From Candidatus Peribacteraceae bacterium (GTDB lineage: Bacteria; Patescibacteriota; Gracilibacteria; Peribacterales; Peribacteraceae), in contig JABFSS010000117.1 of NCBI GenBank assembly GCA_013140485.1, forward strand, positions 1 through 35,547: DNA of 35,547 nucleotides. Reading direction: 5' to 3'. The stretch's first letter is position 1. Every line of letters begins with the position of its first letter. The position numbers were made by a program, and so were the translations under genes. The notes below the pieces were generated by a model. That model saw only the letters and a list, made by a program, of their open reading frames with translations, made no database searches and was not told the origin of the DNA. Shown here piece by piece: positions 1 to 8,800 of the stretch.

Positions 1-1171
1 CAGCCTTGCCCGCGTTGCCCGAGATTGTGCCGTCATCAATCGCGGTGACGAGGTCCAGGAGATTGTTCACCGACGGCGCGTCTGCCGGCGACTTGCCGTT
101 CGCATTCAGGAATCCGATCAGCTGCGTCAGCACGAAACTCGACGCGCGTTTAGCGTCATTCGTTTTTGCGAAGACCGCATCGAAAATCGAACGGATGCGG
201 ACGTCTTCGAGCAGCGAGCTCGCTTCGGCGTTATTGAGGCCCAATCCGACGTATTTCTTCTTCAATTCACGCGGCAGAATGGGAATATCTTTTTGAATGC
301 CTGCGAGCATCGTTTGGTCGATCGCAAGCGGCGGAATGTCCGGCTCCGGGAAGTAGCGGTAGTCGTCGGCGCTCTCTTTATCACGGAGCAAGCGCGTCTT
401 GCCTTCGTCGTCTTGCCATCCGACGGTGATGTCTCGCTTGAGCGGACCGCCCGTTTCCTCCCAGGATTTCCGCAGGCGCGCCTCCTCATACTGTAATGCG
501 CGCTCCAGCGCCTTGAACGAGTTCAGGTTCTTGATCTCACTGCGGGGATTGAGCTTCTTCGTCCCTTTCTCGCGCAGGGAAATGGACGCGTCAAAGCGCA
601 TCATGCCTTTGAACATGTCGGCTTCGGAGGCGTTGACCGTGATCAGCATCCTGCGGAGTTCTTCGGCGAACGCGACTGCTTCATCAGAACTTCTCAAATC
701 CGGTTCTGTCACGATTTCCATCAGTGGCGTTCCCGCGCGGTTGTAGTCGCAGAGCGTCACCGATCCTCTGTGCGTCAGTTTTCCCGCGTCGTTCTCCATG
801 TGCAGTCTCGTGATGCCGCACGCCATCTCTTTCTCTCCCAGGTCATAGGTCACCGCTCCTTTCGATGCGAGCGGGAAATCATACTGGGAAATTTGAAATC
901 CCGAGGGGAGATCAGGATAAAAGTAATGCTTCCGGTCGAAGTGACTGCTCGGGTTCACGGTGCAGTTGAGCGCGAGCGACATCTTCACCGCTTTGATAAT
1001 CGCTTCCTTATTGGGGACCGGCAGCGTTCCCGGGTGGCCCATGCAGACCTCGCACACCGTCGTGTTTGCCTCCTTTTCGAACGCGTCGTTATCGCACCCG
1101 CAGAACATCTTCGTCTTCGTGTTCATTTGGGCGTGGACCTCCAGGCCGATGATGGCTTCTAATTCAGGCAT
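1..1171 (-). CDS. gatB: Aspartyl/glutamyl-tRNA amidotransferase subunit B (3' end cut by window)
   Basis: GatB is the ATP-dependent subunit of GatCAB, which converts Asp-tRNA(Asn) or Glu-tRNA(Gln) to the amidated form. About 390 codons are visible from ATG 1171 to the window edge; the family is usually 470-500 residues, so the C-terminal tRNA-binding tail is outside. The N-terminus reads MPELEAIIGLEVHAQ, the family start. It is followed by paired zinc-ligand cysteines (FCGCD, then VCEVCMGHPGTLPV) and later by YRYFPEPDIPPL. The start lies 4 nt after the def stop, so the two genes are probably cotranscribed. There is no obvious Shine-Dalgarno; the bases just upstream belong to a repeat hairpin. 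The identification is secure. Confidence 0.96.
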   Translation of the reverse strand, partial: MPELEAIIGLEVHAQMNTKTKMFCGCDNDAFEKEANTTVCEVCMGHPGTLPVPNKEAIIKAVKMSLALNCTVNPSSHFDRKHYFYPDLPSGFQISQYDFPLASKGAVTYDLGEKEMACGITRLHMENDAGKLTHRGSVTLCDYNRAGTPLMEIVTEPDLRSSDEAVAFAEELRRMLITVNASEADMFKGMMRFDASISLREKGTKKLNPRSEIKNLNSFKALERALQYEEARLRKSWEETGGPLKRDITVGWQDDEGKTRLLRDKESADDYRYFPEPDIPPLAIDQTMLAGIQKDIPILPRELKKKYVGLGLNNAEASSLLEDVRIRSIFDAVFAKTNDAKRASSFVLTQLIGFLNANGKSPADAPSVNNLLDLVTAIDDGTISGNAGKA

Positions 1172-1172
1172 A

Positions 1173-1199
1173 TTGTCATTCTGAGCGTAGCGAAGAATG
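1173..1199. repeat. Hairpin repeat, copy 1 (def 3' end)
   Basis: Stem CATTCT (1177-1182) pairs perfectly with AGAATG (1194-1199) around an 11-nt GC-rich loop. A second copy at 11271-11297 differs at 3 of 27 positions, and two of those changes are compensatory across the stem. The element overlaps the def stop and lies just before the gatB start. Confidence 0.75.
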
Positions 1200-1637
1200 A
1201 GGATAGTCCACAATCAGCACTCCCTCCAAGTGATCCACTTCATGCTGCACGACGCGCGCGTCGAAGTGCATGAGCTTGCGCTGCTGCTTCTTCCCCTGGA
1301 GATCAACGTAATCCAGTTTGATTTCGATGGAGCGAGGGATCATGAGCCAGACGTTCGGCAGACTCAGGCAGCCCTCCTGGTCGATGTCGGTCTCTTTGCT
1401 CTTCGAGGTGATCTTCGGATTGATCAATGGCGTGATCTTGCCGCCGATGACGGCGATGCAGATACGCTCGGTCCGGTTGACCTGCGGCGATGCCAGCCCC
1501 ACGCCGCTTGCTTCGTGCATGGTTTCGATCATGTCTTTGATCAATTGTTTGATCTCCTTTGTGACTTTTGGAACCTTCTTCGTTTTTGTCCGAAGAATCG
1601 GATTATCTGGACCAATGACAATAGGGAGGATGGCCAT
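1176..1637 (-). CDS. def: Peptide deformylase
   Basis: Def removes the formyl group from the N-terminal methionine of nascent proteins. The 153-residue protein has all three metal/active-site motifs: GVGLASPQ at 45-52, EGCLS with metal ligand C90, and QHEVDH with H132, E133 and H136. The length is normal for a short type-1/type-3 enzyme. The last residues (SSLRSE) and the stop are encoded by a repeat hairpin shared with 11271-11297, so the C-terminus appears to have been rewritten by that element. It is upstream of gatB (4 nt) and downstream of an AT-rich foldback junction. Confidence 0.96.
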   Translation of the reverse strand: MAILPIVIGPDNPILRTKTKKVPKVTKEIKQLIKDMIETMHEASGVGLASPQVNRTERICIAVIGGKITPLINPKITSKSKETDIDQEGCLSLPNVWLMIPRSIEIKLDYVDLQGKKQQRKLMHFDARVVQHEVDHLEGVLIVDYPHSSLRSE

Positions 1638-1640
1638 TCG

Positions 1641-1704
1641 GAATGGAAAATTGAAAATGGAAAATTGCTAATTTCATTTTCCATTATCCATTTACAATTT
1701 TCAA
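1641..1704. repeat. AT-rich foldback junction element (GGAAAATTGAAAAT units)
   Basis: The junction between the exonuclease stop and the def start is made of degenerate units such as GGAAAATTGAAAATGG on one side and their reverse complements (CATTTTCCATT, CAATTTTCAATCC) on the other. It forms a long imperfect hairpin. It could act as a weak terminator or processing signal; no GC-rich stem is present. Confidence 0.6.
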
Positions 1705-1707
1705 TCC

Positions 1708-2286
1708 TCAATTGCTCTTTGCCAGCGTTTTCACTCCTGCCCTCTTCTTCAACTCCTCAAACGACAGAATCTTCCCCGAGTCGAGCATTTTTTGTAGCGC
1801 TTGCGTCGTCAGAAGAACATCGGCCAGGGCACGGTGGCGGTCGACCGGCACCTCAAGATTGAAACGTTTGCAGAGAACGTCGAGCGAATGACGAAATTCC
1901 GCCGGGTAGAGGTTGCGGCTCAGGATCATCGTGCAGAGGCATTCAGGTAGGTCGACGAAGCCCCAGCAGTACTGCTTCTCGGATTCCAGGAATCCATAAT
2001 CGAACTGCGCATTGTGCGCGATCAAGGTCGACCCGTTCGCGAATTCCAGAAATTGCGGCAGCACGAGGTCGATGGTCGGCGCGTTCTTCACGTCCTCGTC
2101 GGAAATCTTGTTCACTTGCCGCGCGTCCCACGGAATATCGCGCTCGGGATTCACGAACGTCACAAAATGCTCGTCCAGAATCTTCCCGTTCTCCAGCCGC
2201 ACCGCTGCAATCTCCACAATCCGGTGTCCCCGCTGGGGATCGAGACCGGTCGTCTCAATGTCGAAAATGGTCAGAGGCGGCAGCAC
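1708..2286 (-). CDS. DEDDh 3'-5' exonuclease (DNA polymerase III epsilon-like)
   Basis: A 192-residue exonuclease of the DnaQ-like DEDDh superfamily. Exo I is FDIETTGL (D9, E11), Exo II is HNAQFD (D96), and Exo III is HRALAD (H151, D156), so all catalytic residues are present. It may be the proofreading subunit or a separate repair/RNA-turnover exonuclease; the sequence alone cannot decide. The start is GTG 2286, the only start codon between the core and an upstream in-frame stop. A TATTCT hexamer lies 9 nt before it and no Shine-Dalgarno is seen. It is divergent from nth, with an inverted repeat between. Confidence 0.9.
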   Translation of the reverse strand: MLPPLTIFDIETTGLDPQRGHRIVEIAAVRLENGKILDEHFVTFVNPERDIPWDARQVNKISDEDVKNAPTIDLVLPQFLEFANGSTLIAHNAQFDYGFLESEKQYCWGFVDLPECLCTMILSRNLYPAEFRHSLDVLCKRFNLEVPVDRHRALADVLLTTQALQKMLDSGKILSFEELKKRAGVKTLAKSN

Positions 2287-2325
2287 AAGGTCGACAGAAT
2301 AGTGGAAGTCTCCGGATAGAGGAAA

Positions 2326-2384
2326 TGGTCAGATGGGCAAATGGTCCGGTGGTAGAATCATGAGCCCATCTGCCCATCCGACCA
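2326..2384. repeat. Inverted repeat between exonuclease and nth
   Basis: The 20-nt arms at 2326-2345 and 2365-2384 match at 17 of 20 positions when one is reverse-complemented. The unit is of the type TGGTCAGATGGGCA. Two mismatches become G-U pairs in RNA copied from the minus strand, so a hairpin would be more stable in the exonuclease transcript. The element fills most of the divergent junction. Confidence 0.6.
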
Positions 2385-2385
2385 C

Positions 2386-3039
2386 ATGCCATTCGATGCT
2401 TCCACCGTCCTCAGCACGCTGGAAAAACTCCACGAGCCCCCGCGCACGTTCCTCGATTTCGATTCGCCTTTCCATCTGCTTGTGGCGACGATCCTCAGCG
2501 CGCAGTGCACCGATAAGCGCGTGAACATGGTCACGCCGGCGTTATTCAAAAAGTATCCGTTGCCGCAGGATTTTCTTGCCGTGCCGGAAGAAGAACTGCG
2601 CCGCGACATCTTCACATGCGGGCATTACAACAATAAAGCGAAGTACCTGCGTGAAACGTCCCGCATCCTCGTAGAGAAGTTCAATAGCGAAGTGCCCCAA
2701 ACGATGGAAGAACTGCTGACGCTCCTCGGCGTGGGACGCAAAACGGCGACGGTCGTTCTGTATGCGGCTTTTCAGCGGCAGGAGGGGATTGCGGTGGATA
2801 CACATGTATGGCGCGTCAGCAAACGTCTCGGCCTCACGAAAGCGAACAGTCAGGGAAAAATCGAACTCGATCTCATGCGGCAGACGCCGCGGGCGAAGTG
2901 GGGGCTGTTCCATACACTTCTTATCACTCACGGACGAACCGTCTGCACGGCGAGGAATCGGCAGTGTGAGAAATGTCCGTTTAAGAATGACTGCCCCTCG
3001 TCACTCGTGACCGGAAAAATTGACTTGGCGAAAAAGTAG
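2386..3039 (+). CDS. nth: Endonuclease III (base-excision DNA glycosylase/AP lyase)
   Basis: Endonuclease III removes oxidised pyrimidines and cleaves the abasic site. The 217-residue protein carries the helix-hairpin-helix LLGVGRKTA with catalytic K119, the VDTHVWRVSKRLGL motif with catalytic D138, and a complete [4Fe-4S] cluster loop C-X6-C-X2-C-X5-C (C187, C194, C197, C203). The length is typical. The ATG at 2386 directly follows the inverted repeat. The small gene at 3055 follows after 15 nt. Confidence 0.97.
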   Translation: MPFDASTVLSTLEKLHEPPRTFLDFDSPFHLLVATILSAQCTDKRVNMVTPALFKKYPLPQDFLAVPEEELRRDIFTCGHYNNKAKYLRETSRILVEKFNSEVPQTMEELLTLLGVGRKTATVVLYAAFQRQEGIAVDTHVWRVSKRLGLTKANSQGKIELDLMRQTPRAKWGLFHTLLITHGRTVCTARNRQCEKCPFKNDCPSSLVTGKIDLAKK

Positions 3040-3054
3040 ATAATAATCATAGGC

Positions 3055-3276
3055 ATGACGAAATCTATTGAGTCGTATCGCACGGAGAGAATTCTCATAC
3101 AACCGGCAGATATTCCTCCAAATAAAGTCCGGTTGGTTCAGTCTTTATTGGATCTTATAGAATCGCAATCCTGGGAAAAAGTTCGGGGAACGGTGATGGG
3201 AACCTTGGACCTCTTTAATATTCCGTATACTGCCATTGAACAAGAGCGTGAAGGATATGTGCATGACGAGCAGTAG
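3055..3276 (+). CDS. Small hypothetical protein
   Basis: A 73-residue protein I do not recognise. It is hydrophilic, with a central helical stretch (NKVRLVQSLLDLIESQSWEKV). It sits 15 nt after nth and 14 nt before the DipZ-like gene on the same strand. That tight packing is the main reason to believe it is expressed. Base composition is more AT-rich than its neighbours. Confidence 0.5.
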   Translation: MTKSIESYRTERILIQPADIPPNKVRLVQSLLDLIESQSWEKVRGTVMGTLDLFNIPYTAIEQEREGYVHDEQ

Positions 3277-3277
3277 G

Positions 3278-3283
3278 TATACT
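3278..3283 (+). promoter_or_regulatory. -10 hexamer for leaderless dipZ-like transcript
   Basis: TATACT ends 7 nt before ATG 3291, so transcription would begin at or next to the start codon. No convincing -35 is seen. The hexamer overlaps the end of the small upstream gene. Confidence 0.45.
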
Positions 3284-3290
3284 GGCTTGG

Positions 3291-5108
3291 ATGATCTCTG
3301 TCTTTTTGACGCTCTTCGCGGCCGGCCTCGTCACGATCCTGCTGCCGTGCATCCTCCCGCTCATCCCGGTCGTTTTGGGCGTGAGCATCGTTGGGAAAAG
3401 CAGGCTGCGGCCGCTCGTGACGATTGGGGGAATGGTGATTTCGTTTGTCGCGTTCACATTCATCTTGCAGGTACTCCTGAGCAATTTCGTCACGTTCGCC
3501 GATGTGATCCAAACGTCGACGTATTACGTTCTTCTCCTCTTCGGCATCTGCTTCCTTACCAACAACAGACTCATCCAGCTTCTGGTTGCCGCGGTCGGCG
3601 GATTCTTCTACTGGAAGTTCGGTTGGGTCGTCATGACGGTTGCAGAAGTCGGCGGGTGGCTCGCGATTGAAATCGGCGGACGGGTGGCGTCAAAGATTCA
3701 ACAGCTCGGATCGGACGTGCAGCAGTCCGCGCGGTCGGGTCTGGGGTCCGATTCCCTCCTCACCGCCTTCATCGTCGGCCTCACGCTTGGTCTTGTATGG
3801 GTTCCCTGCGCGGGGCCCGCTCTGGGGTTCGCGCTCGCGCTGGTCCGCGAAGAACCCGGCGCGATGGCACTCGGAGCACTCGCAGCCTACGGACTCGGCG
3901 CGGCAGTTCCTCTCCTGATCGTTGCGTATGGAGGACAGTGGGCGGTGCACTCCGTCAGAGCCTTGAGTCAATACACGGGTCGCATCAAGCAGTTCGCCGG
4001 CGCCATTCTCATTATCACCGCGATCGGATTCCAGTACGGCTGGCTGATGACTTTTCAGGCATGGCTCACCGACGTGACGGGCTTTGGCAATCTTGGATCT
4101 CGGATCGAAGAGCAGTTATTTGCTACGAATGAAAATTCCTCTGTCGCCTCTGTTCCTTCTGTACTCTCCTCTATGACTTTGCCAAAACTTCCAAAAATCA
4201 CGAGAGCTCCGGAATTCACCGGCCTTGGTCCGTGGCATAACTCGCCGCCGTTTACACTCGCGTCGCTGAAAGGCAAAATCGTCCTCGTCGACTTCTGGAC
4301 GTACAGCTGCATCAACTGCATCCGGACGCTGCCGTATATGGAGGGATACTGGAATAAATTTAAAGACCAGCCATTTCTCCTCCTCGGCGTCCACACGCCT
4401 GAGTTCGTTTTTGAAAAGAGCGAGCGCAACGTCGCCGATGCCATCAAGCGCCACGGACTCACGTATCCCACGGCGCAGGATAACGACTTCGGAACGTGGA
4501 ATGCGTTCGCCAACCGCTACTGGCCGGCGAAATATTTGATCGATGCCGACGGCTACATTCGCTACACGCACTTCGGCGAGGGGGGATACGAAGAGACGGA
4601 TCTTGCGATCCAAAGTCTCCTCAAAGAAATCGGCGCGACGGCGAAAGGGCCGATGATCGGCGGGGATCAACAGCCGCAGGAGTACCGTGACCGTTCGCCG
4701 GAGACATACCTGGGCGAACGCAGTTGGCCTGCGTTCTTCAACAGCCTCGGCGATCCCGATGATGCAGTGCATACGTACACCGCGCCGTCTTCGCTTCCGC
4801 TCAATCGCTATGCCTTGGTCGGTGATTGGCAACTGAGCGGGGATGGAGAGCATCAGATTCTTCGCAGTAGCGAAGGGGAGATCCGGTATCAGGCGCTGGC
4901 TGCGGAAGTGAATCTGGTGCTGGGACTTGAAGAGGGAATCTCTTCCGTAAACGCAGACGTCTTTGTCGATGGCAAAAAAACGAAGAGCATCACCATCGTT
5001 CCGAATGATCTCTACAGTCTCTTCACGGGAGACTATGGCGAGCATGAGATTATCCTGAAGATTCATGGAAAGGGTGTGGCGGGATATGCGTATACGTTCG
5101 GGTCGTAA
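3291..5108 (+). CDS. DipZ-like CcdA / thioredoxin fusion (thiol-disulfide transport)
   Basis: A 605-residue membrane protein that should carry electrons from cytoplasmic thioredoxin to extracytoplasmic thiol proteins. Residues 1-265 form a CcdA/DsbD-like membrane domain with paired redox cysteines in LLPCILP (C20) and VPCAGP (C173). Residues 305-450 are a thioredoxin-like domain with the active site WTYSCINC (C340, C343), the CxxC form seen in DipZ/TlpA proteins. The C-terminal ~130 residues match the beta-rich domain found in DipZ. The architecture is that of mycobacterial DipZ. The linker around 284-291 (SVASVPSV) is encoded by a CT-rich repeat also found near folK and amt. Confidence 0.9.
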   Translation: MISVFLTLFAAGLVTILLPCILPLIPVVLGVSIVGKSRLRPLVTIGGMVISFVAFTFILQVLLSNFVTFADVIQTSTYYVLLLFGICFLTNNRLIQLLVAAVGGFFYWKFGWVVMTVAEVGGWLAIEIGGRVASKIQQLGSDVQQSARSGLGSDSLLTAFIVGLTLGLVWVPCAGPALGFALALVREEPGAMALGALAAYGLGAAVPLLIVAYGGQWAVHSVRALSQYTGRIKQFAGAILIITAIGFQYGWLMTFQAWLTDVTGFGNLGSRIEEQLFATNENSSVASVPSVLSSMTLPKLPKITRAPEFTGLGPWHNSPPFTLASLKGKIVLVDFWTYSCINCIRTLPYMEGYWNKFKDQPFLLLGVHTPEFVFEKSERNVADAIKRHGLTYPTAQDNDFGTWNAFANRYWPAKYLIDADGYIRYTHFGEGGYEETDLAIQSLLKEIGATAKGPMIGGDQQPQEYRDRSPETYLGERSWPAFFNSLGDPDDAVHTYTAPSSLPLNRYALVGDWQLSGDGEHQILRSSEGEIRYQALAAEVNLVLGLEEGISSVNADVFVDGKKTKSITIVPNDLYSLFTGDYGEHEIILKIHGKGVAGYAYTFGS

Positions 5109-5161
5109 TCACGCTGTTTTCCTCATGTGAAAGCCTAAAAGAAGGATTTGTATTTCCCATT

Positions 5162-5183
5162 CTTTCTTTTCTAAAAAAGAAAG
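5162..5183. repeat. AT-rich perfect hairpin
   Basis: CTTTCTTTT (5162-5170) pairs with AAAAGAAAG (5175-5183) around a CTAA loop, in the 111-nt gap after the DipZ-like gene. The stem is weak in GC, so it is at best a poor terminator. No other signal is evident in the gap. Confidence 0.45.
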
Positions 5184-5219
5184 GTAGCATGCTGCACTTC
5201 TAACATTTTCCCATTGAAC

Positions 5220-5636
5220 ATGCCTATCGACGGTTTACTACAAGCACTTGAGCAGCTCGGGGCAGAGAACGCCGCCACCGAAGCAGAGCGCATTGATGAG
5301 ACCATAGAGTGTGAGATGGCCATCAATGACATTCAGGGGCCCGTCACGCGGTATCTTGGAGGTGAATCTCTGTCCAAGGGTCTCATCCTGCGGCAGCTTT
5401 TTCAGATTTTGGATGTGCAGTTCCCAGAAAGATTCTCCGAAGTCACCGCGAAGTTGGCGTTTGGAAAACTCAGACTTTCCGAACGGGATATCGCGCTTGC
5501 CTTCGCGGAGCTTCGCGTTGCCCCCGTGGCAGTCCAGGACGCCATCGCACAGGCATGTAGAGCGATCTCTGAGGGTAGGCCTAACGATTCGCTTGAAGAA
5601 TGGCTCGCGACAATCGGAATTCCGTCGGCGGAGTAA
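5220..5636 (+). CDS. Hypothetical protein (helical, acidic)
   Basis: A 138-residue protein from ATG 5220; an in-frame TTG at 5214 would add two residues. I do not recognise it. It is predicted mostly helical and acidic, without signal peptide or membrane segment. Codon use and GC (about 55%) look like its neighbours, supporting a real gene. It is followed 22 nt later by another small helical gene; the two could be cotranscribed and related in function. Confidence 0.65.
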   Translation: MPIDGLLQALEQLGAENAATEAERIDETIECEMAINDIQGPVTRYLGGESLSKGLILRQLFQILDVQFPERFSEVTAKLAFGKLRLSERDIALAFAELRVAPVAVQDAIAQACRAISEGRPNDSLEEWLATIGIPSAE

Positions 5637-5658
5637 CGTCCCTTTCGTCATAAAAAGT

Positions 5659-5916
5659 ATGGATAAGCGCAATGCCTTCCGCGAGAGATCTCCAGTCTCC
5701 AGTACTAAATCCAACATGGATGAGGCTCAGATTTTGGCGACTGCTCTTTGTAAGGTCAACGTCACGGATATTTTAGGCGCCCTGAAGAAAATTAGGGCAG
5801 TCGAATTATGTGTTCGTCTGGCGCTACTGGCCGCAGCAGAACGAGTGAATCGAGGCGTGGAAGCCGGAGGCAGGTTCAAAGATCTTCTTGCGGCGGAAGC
5901 GGGGGTACAGTTTTAA
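5659..5916 (+). CDS. Small hypothetical protein
   Basis: 85 residues from ATG 5659; ATG 5716 would give a 66-residue form beginning MDEAQILATALCKVN. The core is alanine/leucine-rich helix (ELCVRLALLAAAERVNRGVE). No family recognised. It lies 22 nt downstream of the previous unknown gene and converges on the NhaD-like gene with 45 nt between. Confidence 0.5.
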   Translation: MDKRNAFRERSPVSSTKSNMDEAQILATALCKVNVTDILGALKKIRAVELCVRLALLAAAERVNRGVEAGGRFKDLLAAEAGVQF

Positions 5917-5961
5917 AGAAGAAAGAGTGGAAGCAAATGCAGGCATGGTTCGCATCGTCGT

Positions 5962-7464
5962 TCACATCGCCGACGGATACAGGAAGAATGTGAAGAGCAA
6001 TCCCGCGATCCCTCCGCACAAGGAGAGCATTGCCCAGACGGGGCATTCTTTGAGCCATGCATTCGTTGAGAACTTCAGTCGGTGATTGATGCTCAGACTT
6101 TGCAGACATCCAAACGGCGTCAGTCCGCCAGCCCATGTGAGGAGAACAAGAAGCAGACGAATCTGCCATATCGCCAGGGGGTGAGAGAGAATGATGGAGG
6201 CCTGCATGGCCGCCAGAGCGACGTTGTCGGTCACGGCTGAGCAAAGTGAGAGGACAATCAGCAGTGTGAACTGGAATGCCGGCGGCAGCAGGAAGAAGAA
6301 GCCGAACATGCCGCTGCCGCTCAGGCCGTGTTCGATGAACCACAGGAGCGAGAAAATAACCATGAGCTTGAACCAAATGGGTATCTGCTCGCGCAGGTGA
6401 TGATGAATGACGTGACCGACGCCCGACGAAGAAAGATGCACGACTGCGGCGATGCCCGCCGGCAGCAGCAAGATCCACAGCGGAACGGATATGGACGTTC
6501 CGATTGTGTCCATAATGGCATGCGCGACAATGCCGGCAGCGAGGAGTGTCACCGTACAGACTCCCAATCCGGAATTGAAGATCCCCGTCACATGCCGTTT
6601 CGTATCGCCGGGAATATGCATCGTCTGCGGTTCATGGGGTTTCCATTCCACGCCGCTCCGTGCCATGAGTATTCCCAACCACGCGGCGGGAACAAGAATG
6701 CCAAAGAGACATATTGGCCAATTCGTAAGCCAGAAGGAGGGGGTCACCGTATGGAGAAGAGGACCGAGAGTTTCATGAAACTTGATGTTGGTCGGTTCCG
6801 CCGCAACGGTGACGAGATTGGAAATCAATCCGCCGAAGAGTAACGCGAAGAGCGCGCGCGTTGCCCAGGCAGATGGAAGCAAATTGAAGAGCAGTACGCA
6901 GGAAATGATGACGATGGAGACGCCGTCAAGAATATTGCCGAGAAGTCCCATCACGACGACATAGAGCGGGATGAGAATGAAGGGCTTCAGTCCTATTTTC
7001 TGACAGAAGTGATACAGGGCATTGGGCAGTGGAGAATGTTCGAAAGAAATGCCCGTCAACACAATCGAGATGTATGCCGCCCATACGGCGGGACTGAAGG
7101 CCTGCAGCGACGTGGGCCTGCCGTTCACCGGCGCAAGCAATGGAAGCAGCAGCAGAAACGTCCCTGCGGCAACTCCCGGAAAGAGCGCGGTGCCCAGCCG
7201 CTGCATCCACGACAATCGCGCGGGAAGTTCCCCGAAGAGCGAAAAAATGATGAGAACGATGCCGACGACGGGGCCAGCCGCTCCGAAGAGGTTTTGGACC
7301 GCAGGCGGAGCCCACACGGTTCCTACCGTGAGCGCAATGCCCAGCGACATGATCCACAGAGTCCGGAGTTTCAGCCGGTACACACTTCGTCGCGCATTCC
7401 ACCGCCAAACAACCTTGGGAGAGAGTGACTCCCCGAAGGTTGTTGAAGGGGCGGAAAGAGTCAT
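5962..7464 (-). CDS. NhaD/ArsB-like ion-transporter superfamily permease
   Basis: A 500-residue integral membrane protein with roughly 11-13 hydrophobic segments. Signature stretches are MGLLGNILDGVSIVIIS, VAAEPTNIKF and SAVTDNVALAAM, which resemble the half-helix repeats of NhaD-type Na+/H+ antiporters and ArsB/CitM carriers. Substrate cannot be read from sequence. The ATG at 7464 is only 3 nt after the amt stop, so it is translated from the glnA-amt transcript. That suggests ion or pH balancing linked to ammonium uptake, or transport of a small anion; this is inference. Confidence 0.75.
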   Translation of the reverse strand: MTLSAPSTTFGESLSPKVVWRWNARRSVYRLKLRTLWIMSLGIALTVGTVWAPPAVQNLFGAAGPVVGIVLIIFSLFGELPARLSWMQRLGTALFPGVAAGTFLLLLPLLAPVNGRPTSLQAFSPAVWAAYISIVLTGISFEHSPLPNALYHFCQKIGLKPFILIPLYVVVMGLLGNILDGVSIVIISCVLLFNLLPSAWATRALFALLFGGLISNLVTVAAEPTNIKFHETLGPLLHTVTPSFWLTNWPICLFGILVPAAWLGILMARSGVEWKPHEPQTMHIPGDTKRHVTGIFNSGLGVCTVTLLAAGIVAHAIMDTIGTSISVPLWILLLPAGIAAVVHLSSSGVGHVIHHHLREQIPIWFKLMVIFSLLWFIEHGLSGSGMFGFFFLLPPAFQFTLLIVLSLCSAVTDNVALAAMQASIILSHPLAIWQIRLLLVLLTWAGGLTPFGCLQSLSINHRLKFSTNAWLKECPVWAMLSLCGGIAGLLFTFFLYPSAM

Positions 7465-7467
7465 TGC

Positions 7468-8748
7468 CTAAAGGTCATCGAAAACATATGCCGGCATCCC
7501 ATGCTCACCGACGTCCAAGCCTTCCTTTTCTTCCGCCGTTCCGACGCGCAGACCGATCACGGCTTTGATGACGAGCCACGCAATAGAGGAGGCGATGACG
7601 ACGAACGCGCCGACCGCGACGACACCCACTGCCTGCGACGTCAAAAGCGTCAGACCCCCGCCGTAGAGCAGGCCGTTGGCGCCCGTGAAGACGGAACCAT
7701 CAATAGTCGCGAAGAGACCGACGGCGAGGGTTCCCCACACACCGTTGATCAAGTGGACGGAGAGTGCGCCGACGGGATCATCGATCCGCAGCTTCTCGAA
7801 TCCGAAGACTGCCAGGACCGCCAGGACCCCGGCAATGCCGCCGATCACCACGGCACCCGCCATGGAGACGGCATCGCATCCCGCGGTAACCGCCACGAGG
7901 CCGCCGAGCGTTCCGTTGATGATCATGCTCAAGTCCGGCTTCTTCTGGAGATACCACGAGGCCAGAAGAGCCGTGAGCGTACCCGCTGCTGCCGCGAGGT
8001 TTGTCGTCAGAGCGATGTGCGCAATCGAGCGTGCGTCGACCGCCATGGTGCTTCCCGGATTGAAGCCGAACCAGCCCAGCCAGAGGATCAATCCTCCCAG
8101 CGTGACGTTCGTCATGTTGTGTCCCCGGATGGTTTGAGCCTTTCCCTGGGCGTCAAACCTCCCCAGACGCGGGCCGAGGATGATGGCGCCCATCAGAGCA
8201 GCCCATCCTCCGATACTGTGGACCACGGAGGATCCGGCGAAATCATGGAAGGGCGTCGCAAGCGTTGAGAGGAAGCCGCCGCCCCAAATCCAGTGGCCGG
8301 CGATGGGGTAGATAACGGCGGTCAAGGCGGCCGCAAACACGATGAAGGAGCCGAATTTTATGCGCTCGGCAACGGCGCCCGAGACGATCGTGGCGGCGGT
8401 GCCGGCGAAGACCAGCTGGAAAAAGAATTTGGCCGCCATCGGGACGGAGGTCCAGTCGAGCGCGCTGAATGACGCTGAACCGTTGATCAGCGACGGCAAG
8501 AAGCCCGTGAGACCGATGTACGGATTGCCGTTCCCGAACATCAGCGCAAAGCCAATGGTCCAGAAGGCGATGCTGGAGACCGCGAAGACGACGTAATTTT
8601 TGGCGAGGATGTTCACGCAGTTCTTGGCGCGGCAGAGGCCGGATTCCACCAATGCGAAGCCCGCGTTCATGAAGAACACGAGGAAGGCGGTCATGAGGAC
8701 CCACGACGTGTCGAGGGCGATCTTGAGGTCGGGGAGTGTGAGTTCCAT
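7468..8748 (-). CDS. amt: Ammonium transporter (Amt/Rh family)
   Basis: A 426-residue Amt channel. It shows the family signature DFAGSSVVHSIGGWAALMG, which contains the recruitment-site Asp and the first pore His, and a second pore His in LSVHLINGVWGTLAVG. N-terminal MNAGFALVESGLCRAKN is also typical. I place the start at ATG 8748 (MELTLPDLKIA). The longer reading would translate a CT-rich repeat into a low-complexity Phe/Cys/Pro leader. It lies 52 nt after glnA and 3 nt before the NhaD-like gene. No GlnK/PII gene accompanies it here, unlike many amt operons. Confidence 0.93.
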   Translation of the reverse strand: MELTLPDLKIALDTSWVLMTAFLVFFMNAGFALVESGLCRAKNCVNILAKNYVVFAVSSIAFWTIGFALMFGNGNPYIGLTGFLPSLINGSASFSALDWTSVPMAAKFFFQLVFAGTAATIVSGAVAERIKFGSFIVFAAALTAVIYPIAGHWIWGGGFLSTLATPFHDFAGSSVVHSIGGWAALMGAIILGPRLGRFDAQGKAQTIRGHNMTNVTLGGLILWLGWFGFNPGSTMAVDARSIAHIALTTNLAAAAGTLTALLASWYLQKKPDLSMIINGTLGGLVAVTAGCDAVSMAGAVVIGGIAGVLAVLAVFGFEKLRIDDPVGALSVHLINGVWGTLAVGLFATIDGSVFTGANGLLYGGGLTLLTSQAVGVVAVGAFVVIASSIAWLVIKAVIGLRVGTAEEKEGLDVGEHGMPAYVFDDL

Positions 8749-8754
8749 GGGGAA

Positions 8755-8797
8755 GGGGGGGGCGGGAAAGGGACAGAGGAAACAAAAGAGACAAAAG
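8755..8797. repeat. CT/GA-rich degenerate repeat between glnA and amt
   Basis: On the minus strand this is a run of units like CTTTTGTCTC, TTTTGTTTCC, TCTGTCCCTTTCC. Similar units occur at 15791-15827 (folB/folK junction) and inside the DipZ-like linker at 4137-4175. Confidence 0.5.
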
Positions 8798-8800
8798 GGT

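Noticed and set aside
1176-1178. TGA as a sense codon (glycine), as in some CPR lineages
   Set aside because: TGA ends def just before the gatB start, and also ends the TrmB-type gene and the sugar dehydrogenase at natural protein ends; no motif-bearing gene has an internal TGA.
4116-5066. 316-residue open frame on the minus strand
   Set aside because: It is antisense to the DipZ-like gene, whose thioredoxin motif and family match are clear; the antisense protein is Arg-rich and motif-free.
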